The notes beneath the pieces were generated by a model, which was not told the origin of the DNA, ran no database searches, and saw only the letters and a program-made list of their open reading frames with translations. From the NCBI GenBank assembly GCA_013298625.1, contig JAAFIF010000005.1, forward strand, positions 124,001 to 188,000: a stretch of 64,000 bases of DNA, written 5' to 3'. Of the stretch, positions 50,637-59,167 are shown piece by piece. The stretch comes from Myxococcales bacterium (lineage in GTDB: Bacteria; Myxococcota_A; Polyangia; Polyangiales; Ga0077539). The position numbers and the translations under genes were made by a program. Within the stretch, counting starts at the first letter, position 1. Each line of letters starts with the position of its first letter.

Positions 50637-51515
50637 GTGATAGCTCGCGGACTGCAGCTCGACCCCGACTGCCTCGACGCCCTCGTCGCGTTCGCGGGCG
50701 ACCTCAACCTCACGACCGCGGCCAAAGCCCTGCATCGCTCGCAGCCCACCATCCACGCGCAGCTCAAGCGACTCGCGGACGCTGTCGGCGCGCCACTCTA
50801 CGAGCGCCGCGGACGCGCGCTCTCGCTCACTGAAGCGGGCACAGCGGTGCTGGCGTACGCCCGCGAGAGCCGAGAGCGGCTGAGCGCGCTCGAGTCCACG
50901 CTCAGCAAGCGAAGGATCGAGCGTCAGGTCAGCCTCGCCGCAGGAGAAGGCGCGCTGCTCTACCTCCTCGGACCGGCGATCGCTGCGTTTCGAAGAGAGA
51001 CCGAGCGCGCGCCGCGGCTGCTCGTCGGCGATCGAGAACAAACGCTGGACCACGTTCGCTCGGGGCTCGCGCAGCTCGGCGTCACGGCGATCACCGCTCC
51101 AGAGGCACAGGACCTGCGCGTCGAGCGCGTCGCCTCGGTGCGCTCGGCGATCGTCGTGGACAAGCGGCACCCGCTCGCGGCGCGAAAGCGCGTTCGGTGG
51201 GAGCATTTGCAGGGCGTATCGCTGGTGCTCCCGCCGGCGCCGAGCGCGCTGCGCGGGGCCGCCCACAGCGCGCTCGGGGCAGACATCCGGGTGGCGATCG
51301 AGGCGCGCGGCTGGCCGCTGGCGATGCACTGCGCGCGGCTGGCGCTCGGCGTGGCGATCGTCAACGACTTCTGCGAGCCGCCCGCGGGGTGCGCAAAGCG
51401 GCCGCTCACCGACGGGCCGACGCAGCAGTACTCGTTGATCAGCAGGCGAGACGCGCTCGAAGGTCCGACCGTCGTCGCGCTGCGACGAGCGATTCTGGCT
51501 AAGTGCGCTCCGTGA
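50637..51515 (+). CDS. LysR-family transcriptional regulator
   Basis: A 292-residue regulator from GTG 50637. The N-terminal HTH reads LDALVAFAGDLNLTTAAKAL, then HRSQPTIHAQLKRLADAVG, then APLYERRGRALSLTEAGTAV, the LysR pattern with small changes (QPTIHAQLKRL for QPAVSxQIxxL). Residues 90-290 are a periplasmic-binding-like effector domain (VSLAAGEGALLYLLGPAIAA). It is divergent from kptA with 82 bases between, and LysR proteins often control the divergent neighbour, so kptA is a candidate target. The inducer is unknown. Confidence 0.87.
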   Translation: MIARGLQLDPDCLDALVAFAGDLNLTTAAKALHRSQPTIHAQLKRLADAVGAPLYERRGRALSLTEAGTAVLAYARESRERLSALESTLSKRRIERQVSLAAGEGALLYLLGPAIAAFRRETERAPRLLVGDREQTLDHVRSGLAQLGVTAITAPEAQDLRVERVASVRSAIVVDKRHPLAARKRVRWEHLQGVSLVLPPAPSALRGAAHSALGADIRVAIEARGWPLAMHCARLALGVAIVNDFCEPPAGCAKRPLTDGPTQQYSLISRRDALEGPTVVALRRAILAKCAP

Positions 51516-51617
51516 TTTCACTGGGTGTGTGCGTCGCGATGGGCGGGGCGATTTTACGCGGAGCGTGTGGGACACTCAGCGCTCTTGCATTCACTCGACC
51601 GGAGGTCACGCCGCACC

Positions 51618-53891
51618 ATGCTCAAGCAAGCTCGATTCTTTGCAGTCCTCGGCCCGCTCGCGCTCGCGCTCGCGGGGTGTCCCGAAGACCCGATCGTGGG
51701 CATCGACGGCTCGCGCCCGGACGGCTCGAGCGCCGACGGCGCGCGCGGCGATGGCGGCGTGATGGACAGCGGCATCGACCGCTGCGCCGCTGGGATCGAC
51801 AGCGACAACGACGGCATCGACAACGCGACCGAGTGCATGCTCGGCAGCGACCCGATGAACAGCGACAGCGATCGCGACGGCGTCCCTGACGGGGTCGAGG
51901 CGCGCTACCCGCGGATCTGCGTGGCGAGCGATCCGATGCAGCAGCGACGGTGCGTCGGCGGCGGTGGCGGCGACGCGGGCGCTGACGACGGCGGTGCAGA
52001 CGCGGGCCGATGCGCGCCTCCCCCGTGCACGATGGACAGCGAGTGCCTCGCGGGCGAGCGGTGCCGCGGGCTCGACCCGGCGAGCAACGACTCGGACATG
52101 GACGGGGTGACCGACGATCAAGAAGACCTGAACCGCGACGGGTTCGTGGACATCGCCAACGGAGAGACGGACCCGCGGCTCGGCGACACCGACGGCGACG
52201 GGCGGCCCGACAGCATGTCTGGCGTGGAAATTTGCAGACCGATGGGCCTCGCTTCGGTGACCATCGCGCGCACGCCGATGACGCCGTCGCAAGTGGGCCA
52301 CGACCCGGCGTGGGGCATGGCGCGCTCGGTGGACGGGACGATGACCCGCGGCGCGCTGCTGCTCGACGACGCGGCGACGAACACGACCGGGTTCGTGGCG
52401 GGGCTTCCGTCGACCGGAGACATTCGCGCCGAAGCCGCTCGGGTCGAGATGGCGGTGCAGACGGCGCTCGGCGCTGGGACGACCGCGGTGCTCGTCGGCC
52501 GCGCCCTTGTGACGCACGAGATGCACAACGGCGTGCAGAGCACCTACCGCGTGGCCCGCGCGACGAGCGCATCGGCGCTGCGCGACGCGCTGGTGATGCC
52601 GCTGATCGGCGCCGCGGCGCCTGCGGGTGGCCCTGTGATCGGGATGGCCAGCGAGTTCTTCGTCGACGTGACGACGGTGCTGCGCGACGTCTCGCGCACG
52701 GTGGACGTGATCGTGGCGATCGCGCCGCGCGCGCAGGTCGACAACGCGATGGTCAACACCGCCATTCGCATGGCGGACCTCACCAACAGCACGGCGGTCT
52801 CAGAGGCAGGAAAAACGCTGGGATTCGCGTGTCAGGTGATCCGCGCCGAGCAGGGCTCGTCGCCGGTGGACTTCATCTGGACCATCGACACGTCGGGCTC
52901 GATGAACGTCTACCAAGAGGCCGTCGGCCGCACGGCCACGCGCTTCTTCGAGCGCATGACCACGGCGGGCGTGGACTTTCGCGTGGCGGCGTTTCAGGCG
53001 AACGCGCAGGTGCCGGTGCTCATGCAGGCTGCGGCGGCGACGGGTTGGCCGATGGGCTTTCAGTGGATCAGCGGCGCGGACGCGATGGGCGCGAACAAGC
53101 TCTGCCAGTACAGCACCGTGGGCGCGTGCCCGACGGCGATGCCGGACACCTTTCGGCCCTTCACGTGGACCGGCGGCGGAACGTCCGAGCAGCCCACGGC
53201 GGGCTCGATCATGGCGCACTTCGAGTTCAACCGCCGCAGCATGATGGGCGAGGCGAACGCGCAGTGGCGGCTGCGGCCGGGCGCGAAGGTCGTCGCGTTT
53301 CACATCACCGACGAGCCGGGGGGCAACGATTTCGCGTTCTTCCGCACGGGGACCGACCCGCAGACGATGGCGCGGTTCAGCCCCGCGGGCGTGTTCGACG
53401 CGGCCACGGTCAACAACATCGTCGCGTACTACCGTCGCAACTCGATCCTGACGTTCGGGCTCGTCCCGCGGTTGCTGAACGAGGCGCCCATGGACGCGCG
53501 CGTCCCGCCGATGTGCGCGGCCAACGACGTCAACTACCTGCCTCGCTGCGTGATCGAAGCGAACGGCGGAGCGTACATCCCGCTGCGACAGCTCACGGCC
53601 AGCACCCCTGCGGCGACGCGCATGGCGTTCGAAGCGGACGTGGACGCTGCGATGGCGCGCATCGTCGACGCGATCGCCGGCGCGGCCAGCCAGTTCAGGC
53701 TCAACCGCTCGCCGATCACGAGCACCATCAAGGTGCGCGTGCGCGGCATGGACGTCCCGCGCAACCGCGCCGAGGGCTTCGACTACGACGCCGCGTCGCG
53801 TTCGATTATTTTCTTCGGCGCGCGCTACCGCCCGATGCGCGGCGACGAGGTCGTGATCTCGTACCGCGTGTGGGAAGGCTCGCTCGGCTGA
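51618..53891 (+). CDS. Lipoprotein with thrombospondin type 3 repeats and vWA domain
   Basis: A 757-residue surface lipoprotein. Start ATG 51618 (GGAGG upstream) gives signal MLKQARFFAVLGPLALALAGC with lipobox LALAGC. After an Asp/Gly linker come calcium-binding thrombospondin type 3 units (DSDNDGIDNATECMLGSDP, then DSDRDGVPDGVE and DTDGDGRPDS). A vWA-like domain begins near residue 415 with FIWTIDTSGSM, giving the first metal-site motif DTSGSM; TSEQPT and HITDEPGG nearby may complete it. The end (VRVRGMDVPRNRAEGF...) is a separate beta domain. Likely a calcium-stabilised adhesion or matrix protein. It is followed by a PilZ gene. Confidence 0.82.
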   Translation: MLKQARFFAVLGPLALALAGCPEDPIVGIDGSRPDGSSADGARGDGGVMDSGIDRCAAGIDSDNDGIDNATECMLGSDPMNSDSDRDGVPDGVEARYPRICVASDPMQQRRCVGGGGGDAGADDGGADAGRCAPPPCTMDSECLAGERCRGLDPASNDSDMDGVTDDQEDLNRDGFVDIANGETDPRLGDTDGDGRPDSMSGVEICRPMGLASVTIARTPMTPSQVGHDPAWGMARSVDGTMTRGALLLDDAATNTTGFVAGLPSTGDIRAEAARVEMAVQTALGAGTTAVLVGRALVTHEMHNGVQSTYRVARATSASALRDALVMPLIGAAAPAGGPVIGMASEFFVDVTTVLRDVSRTVDVIVAIAPRAQVDNAMVNTAIRMADLTNSTAVSEAGKTLGFACQVIRAEQGSSPVDFIWTIDTSGSMNVYQEAVGRTATRFFERMTTAGVDFRVAAFQANAQVPVLMQAAAATGWPMGFQWISGADAMGANKLCQYSTVGACPTAMPDTFRPFTWTGGGTSEQPTAGSIMAHFEFNRRSMMGEANAQWRLRPGAKVVAFHITDEPGGNDFAFFRTGTDPQTMARFSPAGVFDAATVNNIVAYYRRNSILTFGLVPRLLNEAPMDARVPPMCAANDVNYLPRCVIEANGGAYIPLRQLTASTPAATRMAFEADVDAAMARIVDAIAGAASQFRLNRSPITSTIKVRVRGMDVPRNRAEGFDYDAASRSIIFFGARYRPMRGDEVVISYRVWEGSLG

Positions 53892-53958
53892 GCGCCGACG
53901 AAGCTCGCGCGTTCGCCACCCGCCGCGCGGCCGTTTCGGTGTACCTTCGCGCTCGAAC

Positions 53959-54309
53959 GTGGCCAGTCACTTCAGGCTCCGCGCGCGGTACCCGATCGAA
54001 GTTCGCGTGACCGTTCGCCGACAACACGAGAAGAGCGCGCGACGCGTCGAGGCGACGACCGCCAACCTGTCCTTTGGCGGCGCGTTCGTCACCGTGGACC
54101 CGCCGATCCCCGTCGGCGCGCGGCTGCGCGTGGGCATCGCCAGCGCCACCACGTGGGAGCCGCTCGAGCTCGACGCCACCGTGCGCTGGGTGCGCGACGG
54201 CGGGGCCAACGTGCGCGCTGGGATGGGCGTCGCGTTCGACGCGCTCTCGCCTCCGCAGGCGCTCGCGCTGCACCGCTTGTTTTGTGCACACGGATTCGAA
54301 GACGAGTGA
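53959..54309 (+). CDS. PilZ-domain protein (c-di-GMP receptor type)
   Basis: A 116-residue single-domain PilZ protein. From GTG 53959 it reads FRLRARYPIEVRVTV, holding an RxxxR-type switch (R6...R10), and later TTANLSFGGAFV, the (D/N)xSxxG motif (NLSFGG). These two motifs bind c-di-GMP in PilZ proteins. Length is that of the isolated domain, so it must act on a partner, commonly in motility or exopolysaccharide control. It is 67 bases after the vWA lipoprotein gene and convergent with the isocitrate dehydrogenase gene. The unusual PilZ proteins of myxobacteria often lack binding, so ligand use is not certain. Confidence 0.85.
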   Translation: MASHFRLRARYPIEVRVTVRRQHEKSARRVEATTANLSFGGAFVTVDPPIPVGARLRVGIASATTWEPLELDATVRWVRDGGANVRAGMGVAFDALSPPQALALHRLFCAHGFEDE

Positions 54310-54330
54310 GCGCCCTGCCCGTGCGCTACG

Positions 54331-55329
54331 CTACAGCGCGTTGATCACCGCGCGGGTGAACTCTGCGGTCGTCGCGTTGCCGCCGAGGTCGCCGGTGCGC
54401 ACGGTGCTCTTGGCGTACACGGCGTGCACCGCGCTCTCGACGCGCTGAGACGCTTCGCGCTCGCCGAGGTACTGCAGCATCAACGCGGCGCTGAGGATGA
54501 GGGCGGTCGGGTTGGCCACGCCCTTTCCTGCGATGTCCGGGGCGCTGCCGTGGACCGCTTCGAACACCGCGCACTCGTCGCCGATGTTGGCGCCCGGCAC
54601 GACGCCGAGCCCGCCCACGAGGCCAGCGCACAAATCGCTGAGAATATCCCCGTACAAATTGTCCATCACGAGCACGTCGAAGCGCTCAGGGAAGCGCACG
54701 AGCTGCATCGCGCACGCGTCCACGATCACCTCTTGCGTCTCGATCTCGCTGTACCGCCGGCTCACCTTGCGCGCGCAGTCGAGAAACAGCCCGTCGGACA
54801 GCTTCATGATGTTGGCCTTGTGCACGACCGACACCTTGCGACGCTTGTTCGCGCGCGCGTAGCGGTACGCGAACTCTGCGATCCGCGTGCTCGCCTTCTC
54901 GCTCACGATCTTGAGCGACTCGGCGACACCGGGCACCACCATGTGCTCGAGGCCCGAATACAGCCCCTCGGTGTTCTCGCGCACGATGACCAGGTCGACG
55001 CCGGAGAATCGCGAAGGGACTCCCTCCAAGTTCTTCACCGGGCGCAGGCACGCGTAGAGGTCCAGCGCCTTGCGGAGCGCGACGTTGACCGAGCGAAATC
55101 CGCGGCCGATGGGCGTACCGATCGGCCCCTTCAACGCGATGCGGTTCTTCTGCACCGAGGCGATGAGCTCGTCGGGGCACGGGTTGCCGAGCTGCTCAGC
55201 GGCCGCGGCGCCCGCGAGCTGAACGTCCCAGCGAATGGTCAGCCCCGTCGCCGCGAGCACCTCGCGCGTCGCGTCGGTCACTTCGGGGCCGATGCCGTCG
55301 CCTGGAATCAACGTGATCGTGTAAGCCAT
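54331..55329 (-). CDS. Isocitrate/isopropylmalate dehydrogenase family, likely NAD-dependent isocitrate dehydrogenase
   Basis: A 332-residue oxidative decarboxylase. It begins YTITLIPGDGIGPEVTDATR, and has SVNVALRKALDLYACLRPV, the key VIVRENTEGLYSGLEHMV, HKANIMKLSDGLFL with the catalytic Lys, and VMDNLYGDILSDLCAGLVGG, a metal site with two Asp. RENTEGxYSGLEH points to the NAD-type isocitrate dehydrogenase (IDH3-like) rather than LeuB. It makes 2-oxoglutarate in the TCA cycle. The frame extends to 55626, but ATG 55329 gives the standard N-terminus. Divergent from the kinase gene (67 bases). Confidence 0.9.
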   Translation of the reverse strand: MAYTITLIPGDGIGPEVTDATREVLAATGLTIRWDVQLAGAAAAEQLGNPCPDELIASVQKNRIALKGPIGTPIGRGFRSVNVALRKALDLYACLRPVKNLEGVPSRFSGVDLVIVRENTEGLYSGLEHMVVPGVAESLKIVSEKASTRIAEFAYRYARANKRRKVSVVHKANIMKLSDGLFLDCARKVSRRYSEIETQEVIVDACAMQLVRFPERFDVLVMDNLYGDILSDLCAGLVGGLGVVPGANIGDECAVFEAVHGSAPDIAGKGVANPTALILSAALMLQYLGEREASQRVESAVHAVYAKSTVRTGDLGGNATTAEFTRAVINAL

Positions 55330-55396
55330 CGTAGTGGTCGTCTTCGCTTGCTCTCGTAGAGGGTGTGTTCGAACAATGCCACAGCGAGCGTAAGTC

Positions 55397-56950
55397 ATGT
55401 CGTCGCTCCCTCGCAGACTGGGTCGATACGAGTTGATGCACGAGCTCGCCCGCGGCGGGATGGGCGTCGTGTACCTCGCGCGCCTGCGCTCGGTGGGGGG
55501 CTTCTCGCGGCTCGTGGCGGTGAAGCAGTGCCTGCCCGAGCACACGCGAGACAAAGACTTCGTCGCGATGTTTCTCGATGAAGCGCGGCTCGCCGCGAGG
55601 ATCAACCACCCCAACGTGGTGCCCACGCTCGACGTCGAGCACTCGGCCGAGGGGCTCTTCTTCGCGATGGACTACGTCGAAGGCGAGCGCGTGGTGGACG
55701 TGATCCGCGCGTCGATCGCGAAGGTCGGGGCTGTTCCGGTGGCGGTGGCGCTGAGGATCATCGTGGACGCGCTGCGAGGCCTGCACGCGGCGCACACCCT
55801 CGAAGACAGCGACGGCGCGCCGCTCAACATTGTGCACCGCGATGTCTCGCCGCAGAACATCGTGGTCGGCTACGACGGGCTCACGCGCATCTTGGACTTC
55901 GGCGTCGCGCGCGCAGAGCGACGGCTCACACGCACGTTGATCGGGGGAATCCCGAAGGGAAAGCTCGCGTACATGGCCCCTGAGCAGCTGCTCGAGCAGC
56001 CCATGGACGCGCGCGCGGACGTCTTCGCCGCGGGCATCGTCGCGTGGGAGCTGCTCAGCGGCGCGCGGCTCTTCGACGCCAACACCGAGGCGCTGCTCGT
56101 CGCGCAGGTGATGGAGCTTCGCATCCAAGCCCCATCGTCGCGCAGGCCCGAGCTGTCCTCCGCCCTCGACGACGTCGTGCTCACGGCGCTCGCGCGCGAG
56201 CCGAGCGAGCGCTTCGGCAACGCGCAGGCCTTCGCCGACGCGCTCGAGCGCTGCGGCGTCACGCCGGCGTCGCATCAGGTCGTCGCTCACTTCGTGCGCG
56301 AGGCGCTCGCTTCGCAGCGGGAGCAGAAGATCGCGCTGCGCCGCCGCATCGAGTCGATGCCCGCCCTCGACGAGCCCCCTGCGCAAGCGCCGCCCCGCGC
56401 GAGCGCGGTGCCCCCCGCCCCGCGCGCGTCTGTGGCCCCGGCGCCGCCGAGGACCGTCGCGTTCGACCCTGGCTCCACCGCGCATCCTGCGCTCGCTGCG
56501 CCTGCGCCCGTTGCGCCGCCGGTGTGGGCGCCGCCCGTGATGGCGCCGCCCGTCTCGATGACGTCCGTGCCGGGGACAGTGCGTCCGACGTACGCGCCGC
56601 AACCGCCCGCGCCCGCGCCGGGGGGATCGCTGCTCGCGTACTCGGCGCTCGCGATGGTGGTCCTCGGCGTCGCGATCGGAGCCGCGGGCTACGCGGTCAA
56701 AGAGCGCGCGCGACGCGAGCGCGCCGAGCTCGCGCCGATCGAGATGCCGTCGGCCGTTCCGCTGCTGGCGCCGACGAGCGTCGCGCGGGCGAGAGAGCCG
56801 TTGGTGCCGCTACCGATCCCAGGCGCGACCACGGCGACGACCGCGCAGCCGCCAGTGAACGTGCAGGGCGCGGACGCTTCGGTCGCCTCACCTGCCGCAC
56901 CGCGGCCGCGACGCGCGCGTCCATCGAGCCCGCAGGGCACCGAGTTTTAG
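55397..56950 (+). CDS. Ser/Thr protein kinase with HRDVSPQN catalytic loop
   Basis: A 517-residue Hanks-type kinase. The catalytic domain (about 8-285) has ARGGMGVVYLAR, AVKQCLPE, HRDVSPQN near 147, DFGVARAE and GKLAYMAPEQ. The catalytic loop keeps Asp and Asn but has Ser where most kinases have Lys (HRDLKPEN); this HRDVSPQN variant is frequent in myxobacteria and seems active. A Pro/Ala-rich linker (about 320-410) leads to one membrane helix (YSALAMVVLGVAIGAAGYAV) near 415-433 and a short Pro/Ala/Thr tail outside. Upstream is the isocitrate dehydrogenase gene (divergent); downstream are two lipoproteins. Confidence 0.92.
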   Translation: MSSLPRRLGRYELMHELARGGMGVVYLARLRSVGGFSRLVAVKQCLPEHTRDKDFVAMFLDEARLAARINHPNVVPTLDVEHSAEGLFFAMDYVEGERVVDVIRASIAKVGAVPVAVALRIIVDALRGLHAAHTLEDSDGAPLNIVHRDVSPQNIVVGYDGLTRILDFGVARAERRLTRTLIGGIPKGKLAYMAPEQLLEQPMDARADVFAAGIVAWELLSGARLFDANTEALLVAQVMELRIQAPSSRRPELSSALDDVVLTALAREPSERFGNAQAFADALERCGVTPASHQVVAHFVREALASQREQKIALRRRIESMPALDEPPAQAPPRASAVPPAPRASVAPAPPRTVAFDPGSTAHPALAAPAPVAPPVWAPPVMAPPVSMTSVPGTVRPTYAPQPPAPAPGGSLLAYSALAMVVLGVAIGAAGYAVKERARRERAELAPIEMPSAVPLLAPTSVARAREPLVPLPIPGATTATTAQPPVNVQGADASVASPAAPRPRRARPSSPQGTEF

Positions 56951-56999
56951 CGGCGTCGCTTGCGGGCACTGGTGCTCGTGCGTCACGCTCCGCTGCACG

Positions 57000-57551
57000 A
57001 TGTTGCTTCATGGGTTCGGGACGAGCGTGCGATCGCGAGCGCTGTGGCTCGCGCTGTCCGTCGCGCTCGGCGGGTGCGCGGCGAGCGTTCGCGCGGATCG
57101 AGACGGCGGGGACGGAGGCGCGCTCGAAGACGGAGCGACCGGCGACGTGGGCCGCGACGTGCGCTATCGCGACGTGCCCGACCCGCAGCCGGACACCTTT
57201 CGTGATCCTCCCTGCCCTGATGGTTCGACGCAGGGCATTCGTCAGTACAACTGCGACCCGTTTGCCAACAGCGGCTGCGGGCCGGGAGAAGCCTGCTACC
57301 CGTACATCGAGTACCCCATGGGGCGATGCGCGGCTGAGATCTACCACGCGGATTGCATTCAAGCGGGCACCGTCCCCGTGGGCATGCCGTGCGGCAACGG
57401 CGCGGCGTGCGTCGGCGGCGCTTCGTGCTTCGCGACCGGCGCAGGCACTCGCTGCTTGCAGCTCTGCCGCATCGACGGAACGCCCCCGCAGTGCCCCCGC
57501 GGCGCCGTCTGCGAGCCCACGGACCTGCCCGACTTCGGAGCGTGCGACTGA
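57000..57551 (+). CDS. Cys-rich small lipoprotein
   Basis: A 183-residue lipoprotein. The signal runs to lipobox ALGGC (LWLALSVALGGC). An Asp/Gly linker (DRDGGDGGALEDGATGD) leads to a domain with about twelve Cys (CDPFANSGCGPGEACYPY, CGNGAACVGGASCF), typical of small disulphide-rich surface modules of myxobacteria. Function unknown. It starts 49 bases after the kinase stop and ends three bases before the next lipoprotein gene, so it is probably in one transcript with it. Confidence 0.72.
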   Translation: MLLHGFGTSVRSRALWLALSVALGGCAASVRADRDGGDGGALEDGATGDVGRDVRYRDVPDPQPDTFRDPPCPDGSTQGIRQYNCDPFANSGCGPGEACYPYIEYPMGRCAAEIYHADCIQAGTVPVGMPCGNGAACVGGASCFATGAGTRCLQLCRIDGTPPQCPRGAVCEPTDLPDFGACD

Positions 57552-57554
57552 GCG

Positions 57555-59159
57555 ATGAAAGCACGCACACGTTTTCGAGCGCTGTCGCTCGCATGGGTCT
57601 CGAGCGCCGCGATCGGCGTCGGCTGCGGCGCGAAGACCGAGCTGGATTTCACCCCACCACCACCGCCGCCGCCCGATTGCTTCGTCGACGAAGACTGCGA
57701 CGATCGACGCTTCTGCACCGGCGTCGAGACGTGCCGCGAGGGGCGTTGCGTCCCGGGCGCGCCGCTGGTCTGCAACGACAACGACCCGTGCACCATCGAT
57801 CAGTGCAGCGAAGAGACCCGCGCGTGCACGACCGCGCCCGCCACGCGCGACAACGACGGCGACGGTCGTCGTGGTCCGATCGCAGGACGGCAGCCGGGCG
57901 CGGCGGACGCGTGCGGCGACGACTGCGACGACGAAGATCGAACAGTGTTTCCCGGCGCGACAGAGCTCTGCAACGGCCGCGACGACAACTGCAACGGCGT
58001 CATCGACGACAACGCGACGTTCAGCCCGGCGGGGCCGGACGTGCCCGTCAGCGAGCCGACGCTCGCGCCCTCCGGAGCGGGCGGCGTCGCGTGGTCGGGC
58101 TCGCGCTACCTCGCGTCGTTTTGGGGCTACGAGCAAGGCTCTGCGCACGTGTACTTCACCGCGCGCAACCGCGACGGAAGCGCGACGCTCGCGCCCGCCA
58201 CGCGCAGGGTGACCATCACCGAGCCCGACGCGTACGGCGCTGGTGTCGCGTGGACGGGGCGCGAGCTCGGGATCGTCTGGCAAGAGCGTCGCGACGGCGA
58301 CTACGAGATCTATTTCAACCGCCTCAACGCGGACGGAGAGAAGCTCGGGCCTGATCAGCGCATCTCGTTCGCCAGAGGGTTCTCGATCAACCCGTCGATC
58401 ACGTGGACGGGCGAAGACTTCGTGCTCGCGTGGCAAGACGAGCGCGACGATGCGGTTGGCAACCGAGGCAACTTCGAGATCTACCTGCAGCGCATCGACC
58501 GGCAGGGCCGGCAGATCGACGACAACATCCGGCTCACGCGCGAGTCGTCCAACAGCGAAGCGCCGGTCGTCGCCTACGGCGGAGGGACGCTCGCCGTCGC
58601 CTGGCTCGACGGCCGCACCGGCACGCCCAACGCGTCCGGCGCGAGGGCGATCTTCTTCGCGCCGCTCACGACCTCGTTGCAGCGGCTCGCGCCGGACATC
58701 CGGCTGACGACAGCGGGCTTCGACGCGGTCGCGCCCACGGTGGTCTTCAACCGCGATCGGTGGGTGATCGCCTGGCACGACGCCGCCGAGCGCAGCGTCG
58801 ATCGCGAGATCTGGGCGACGGTGCGCAGCGCCTCTGGCTCGATGCTGGTCGCGCCGACGCGGCTCACGATGGACCCGGGATTCTCGCGGTATCCGTCGCT
58901 CGTCGGCCTCGGAGACCGCGTGCTGGCAGTGTGGGCCGACGATCGCGCGGGCAACGGCTACGACCTTTGGGCGCGCATGTTCGACAACGCGCTGCAGCCG
59001 CTGACGGTCGAGCAGCGCGTGACGATGGCCGCGCGCGACTCGGTCTATCCCCTCGCGACGCTCGGGCCCGAGGGGGACATCGGCGTGCTGTTTCGCGACC
59101 AGCGTGACAGCCGTTGGCAAGTGCGCTTCACGCGCTTGCAGTGCGCGATCGCACGGTAG
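57555..59159 (+). CDS. Lipoprotein with MopE-like motif and WD/beta-propeller-like repeats
   Basis: A 534-residue exported protein. The N-terminus ALSLAWVSSAAIGVGCGAKT carries a lipobox-like VGC. A Pro run (FTPPPPPPPD) leads to a Cys-rich section (DCFVDEDCDD, CNDNDPCTIDQC), then DDCDDEDRTVFPGATELCNG, the MopE-type calcium/copper motif seen in many myxobacterial surface proteins. The remaining 380 residues have repeated blades such as GGVAWSGSRYLASFWG, GAGVAWTGRELGIVWQERR and VFNRDRWVIAWHDAA, forming a likely beta-propeller. ATG 57555 is only three bases after the previous gene stop. Convergent with the LysM/FecR gene, eight bases apart. Confidence 0.78.
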   Translation: MKARTRFRALSLAWVSSAAIGVGCGAKTELDFTPPPPPPPDCFVDEDCDDRRFCTGVETCREGRCVPGAPLVCNDNDPCTIDQCSEETRACTTAPATRDNDGDGRRGPIAGRQPGAADACGDDCDDEDRTVFPGATELCNGRDDNCNGVIDDNATFSPAGPDVPVSEPTLAPSGAGGVAWSGSRYLASFWGYEQGSAHVYFTARNRDGSATLAPATRRVTITEPDAYGAGVAWTGRELGIVWQERRDGDYEIYFNRLNADGEKLGPDQRISFARGFSINPSITWTGEDFVLAWQDERDDAVGNRGNFEIYLQRIDRQGRQIDDNIRLTRESSNSEAPVVAYGGGTLAVAWLDGRTGTPNASGARAIFFAPLTTSLQRLAPDIRLTTAGFDAVAPTVVFNRDRWVIAWHDAAERSVDREIWATVRSASGSMLVAPTRLTMDPGFSRYPSLVGLGDRVLAVWADDRAGNGYDLWARMFDNALQPLTVEQRVTMAARDSVYPLATLGPEGDIGVLFRDQRDSRWQVRFTRLQCAIAR

Positions 59160-59167
59160 ACCGCAGC

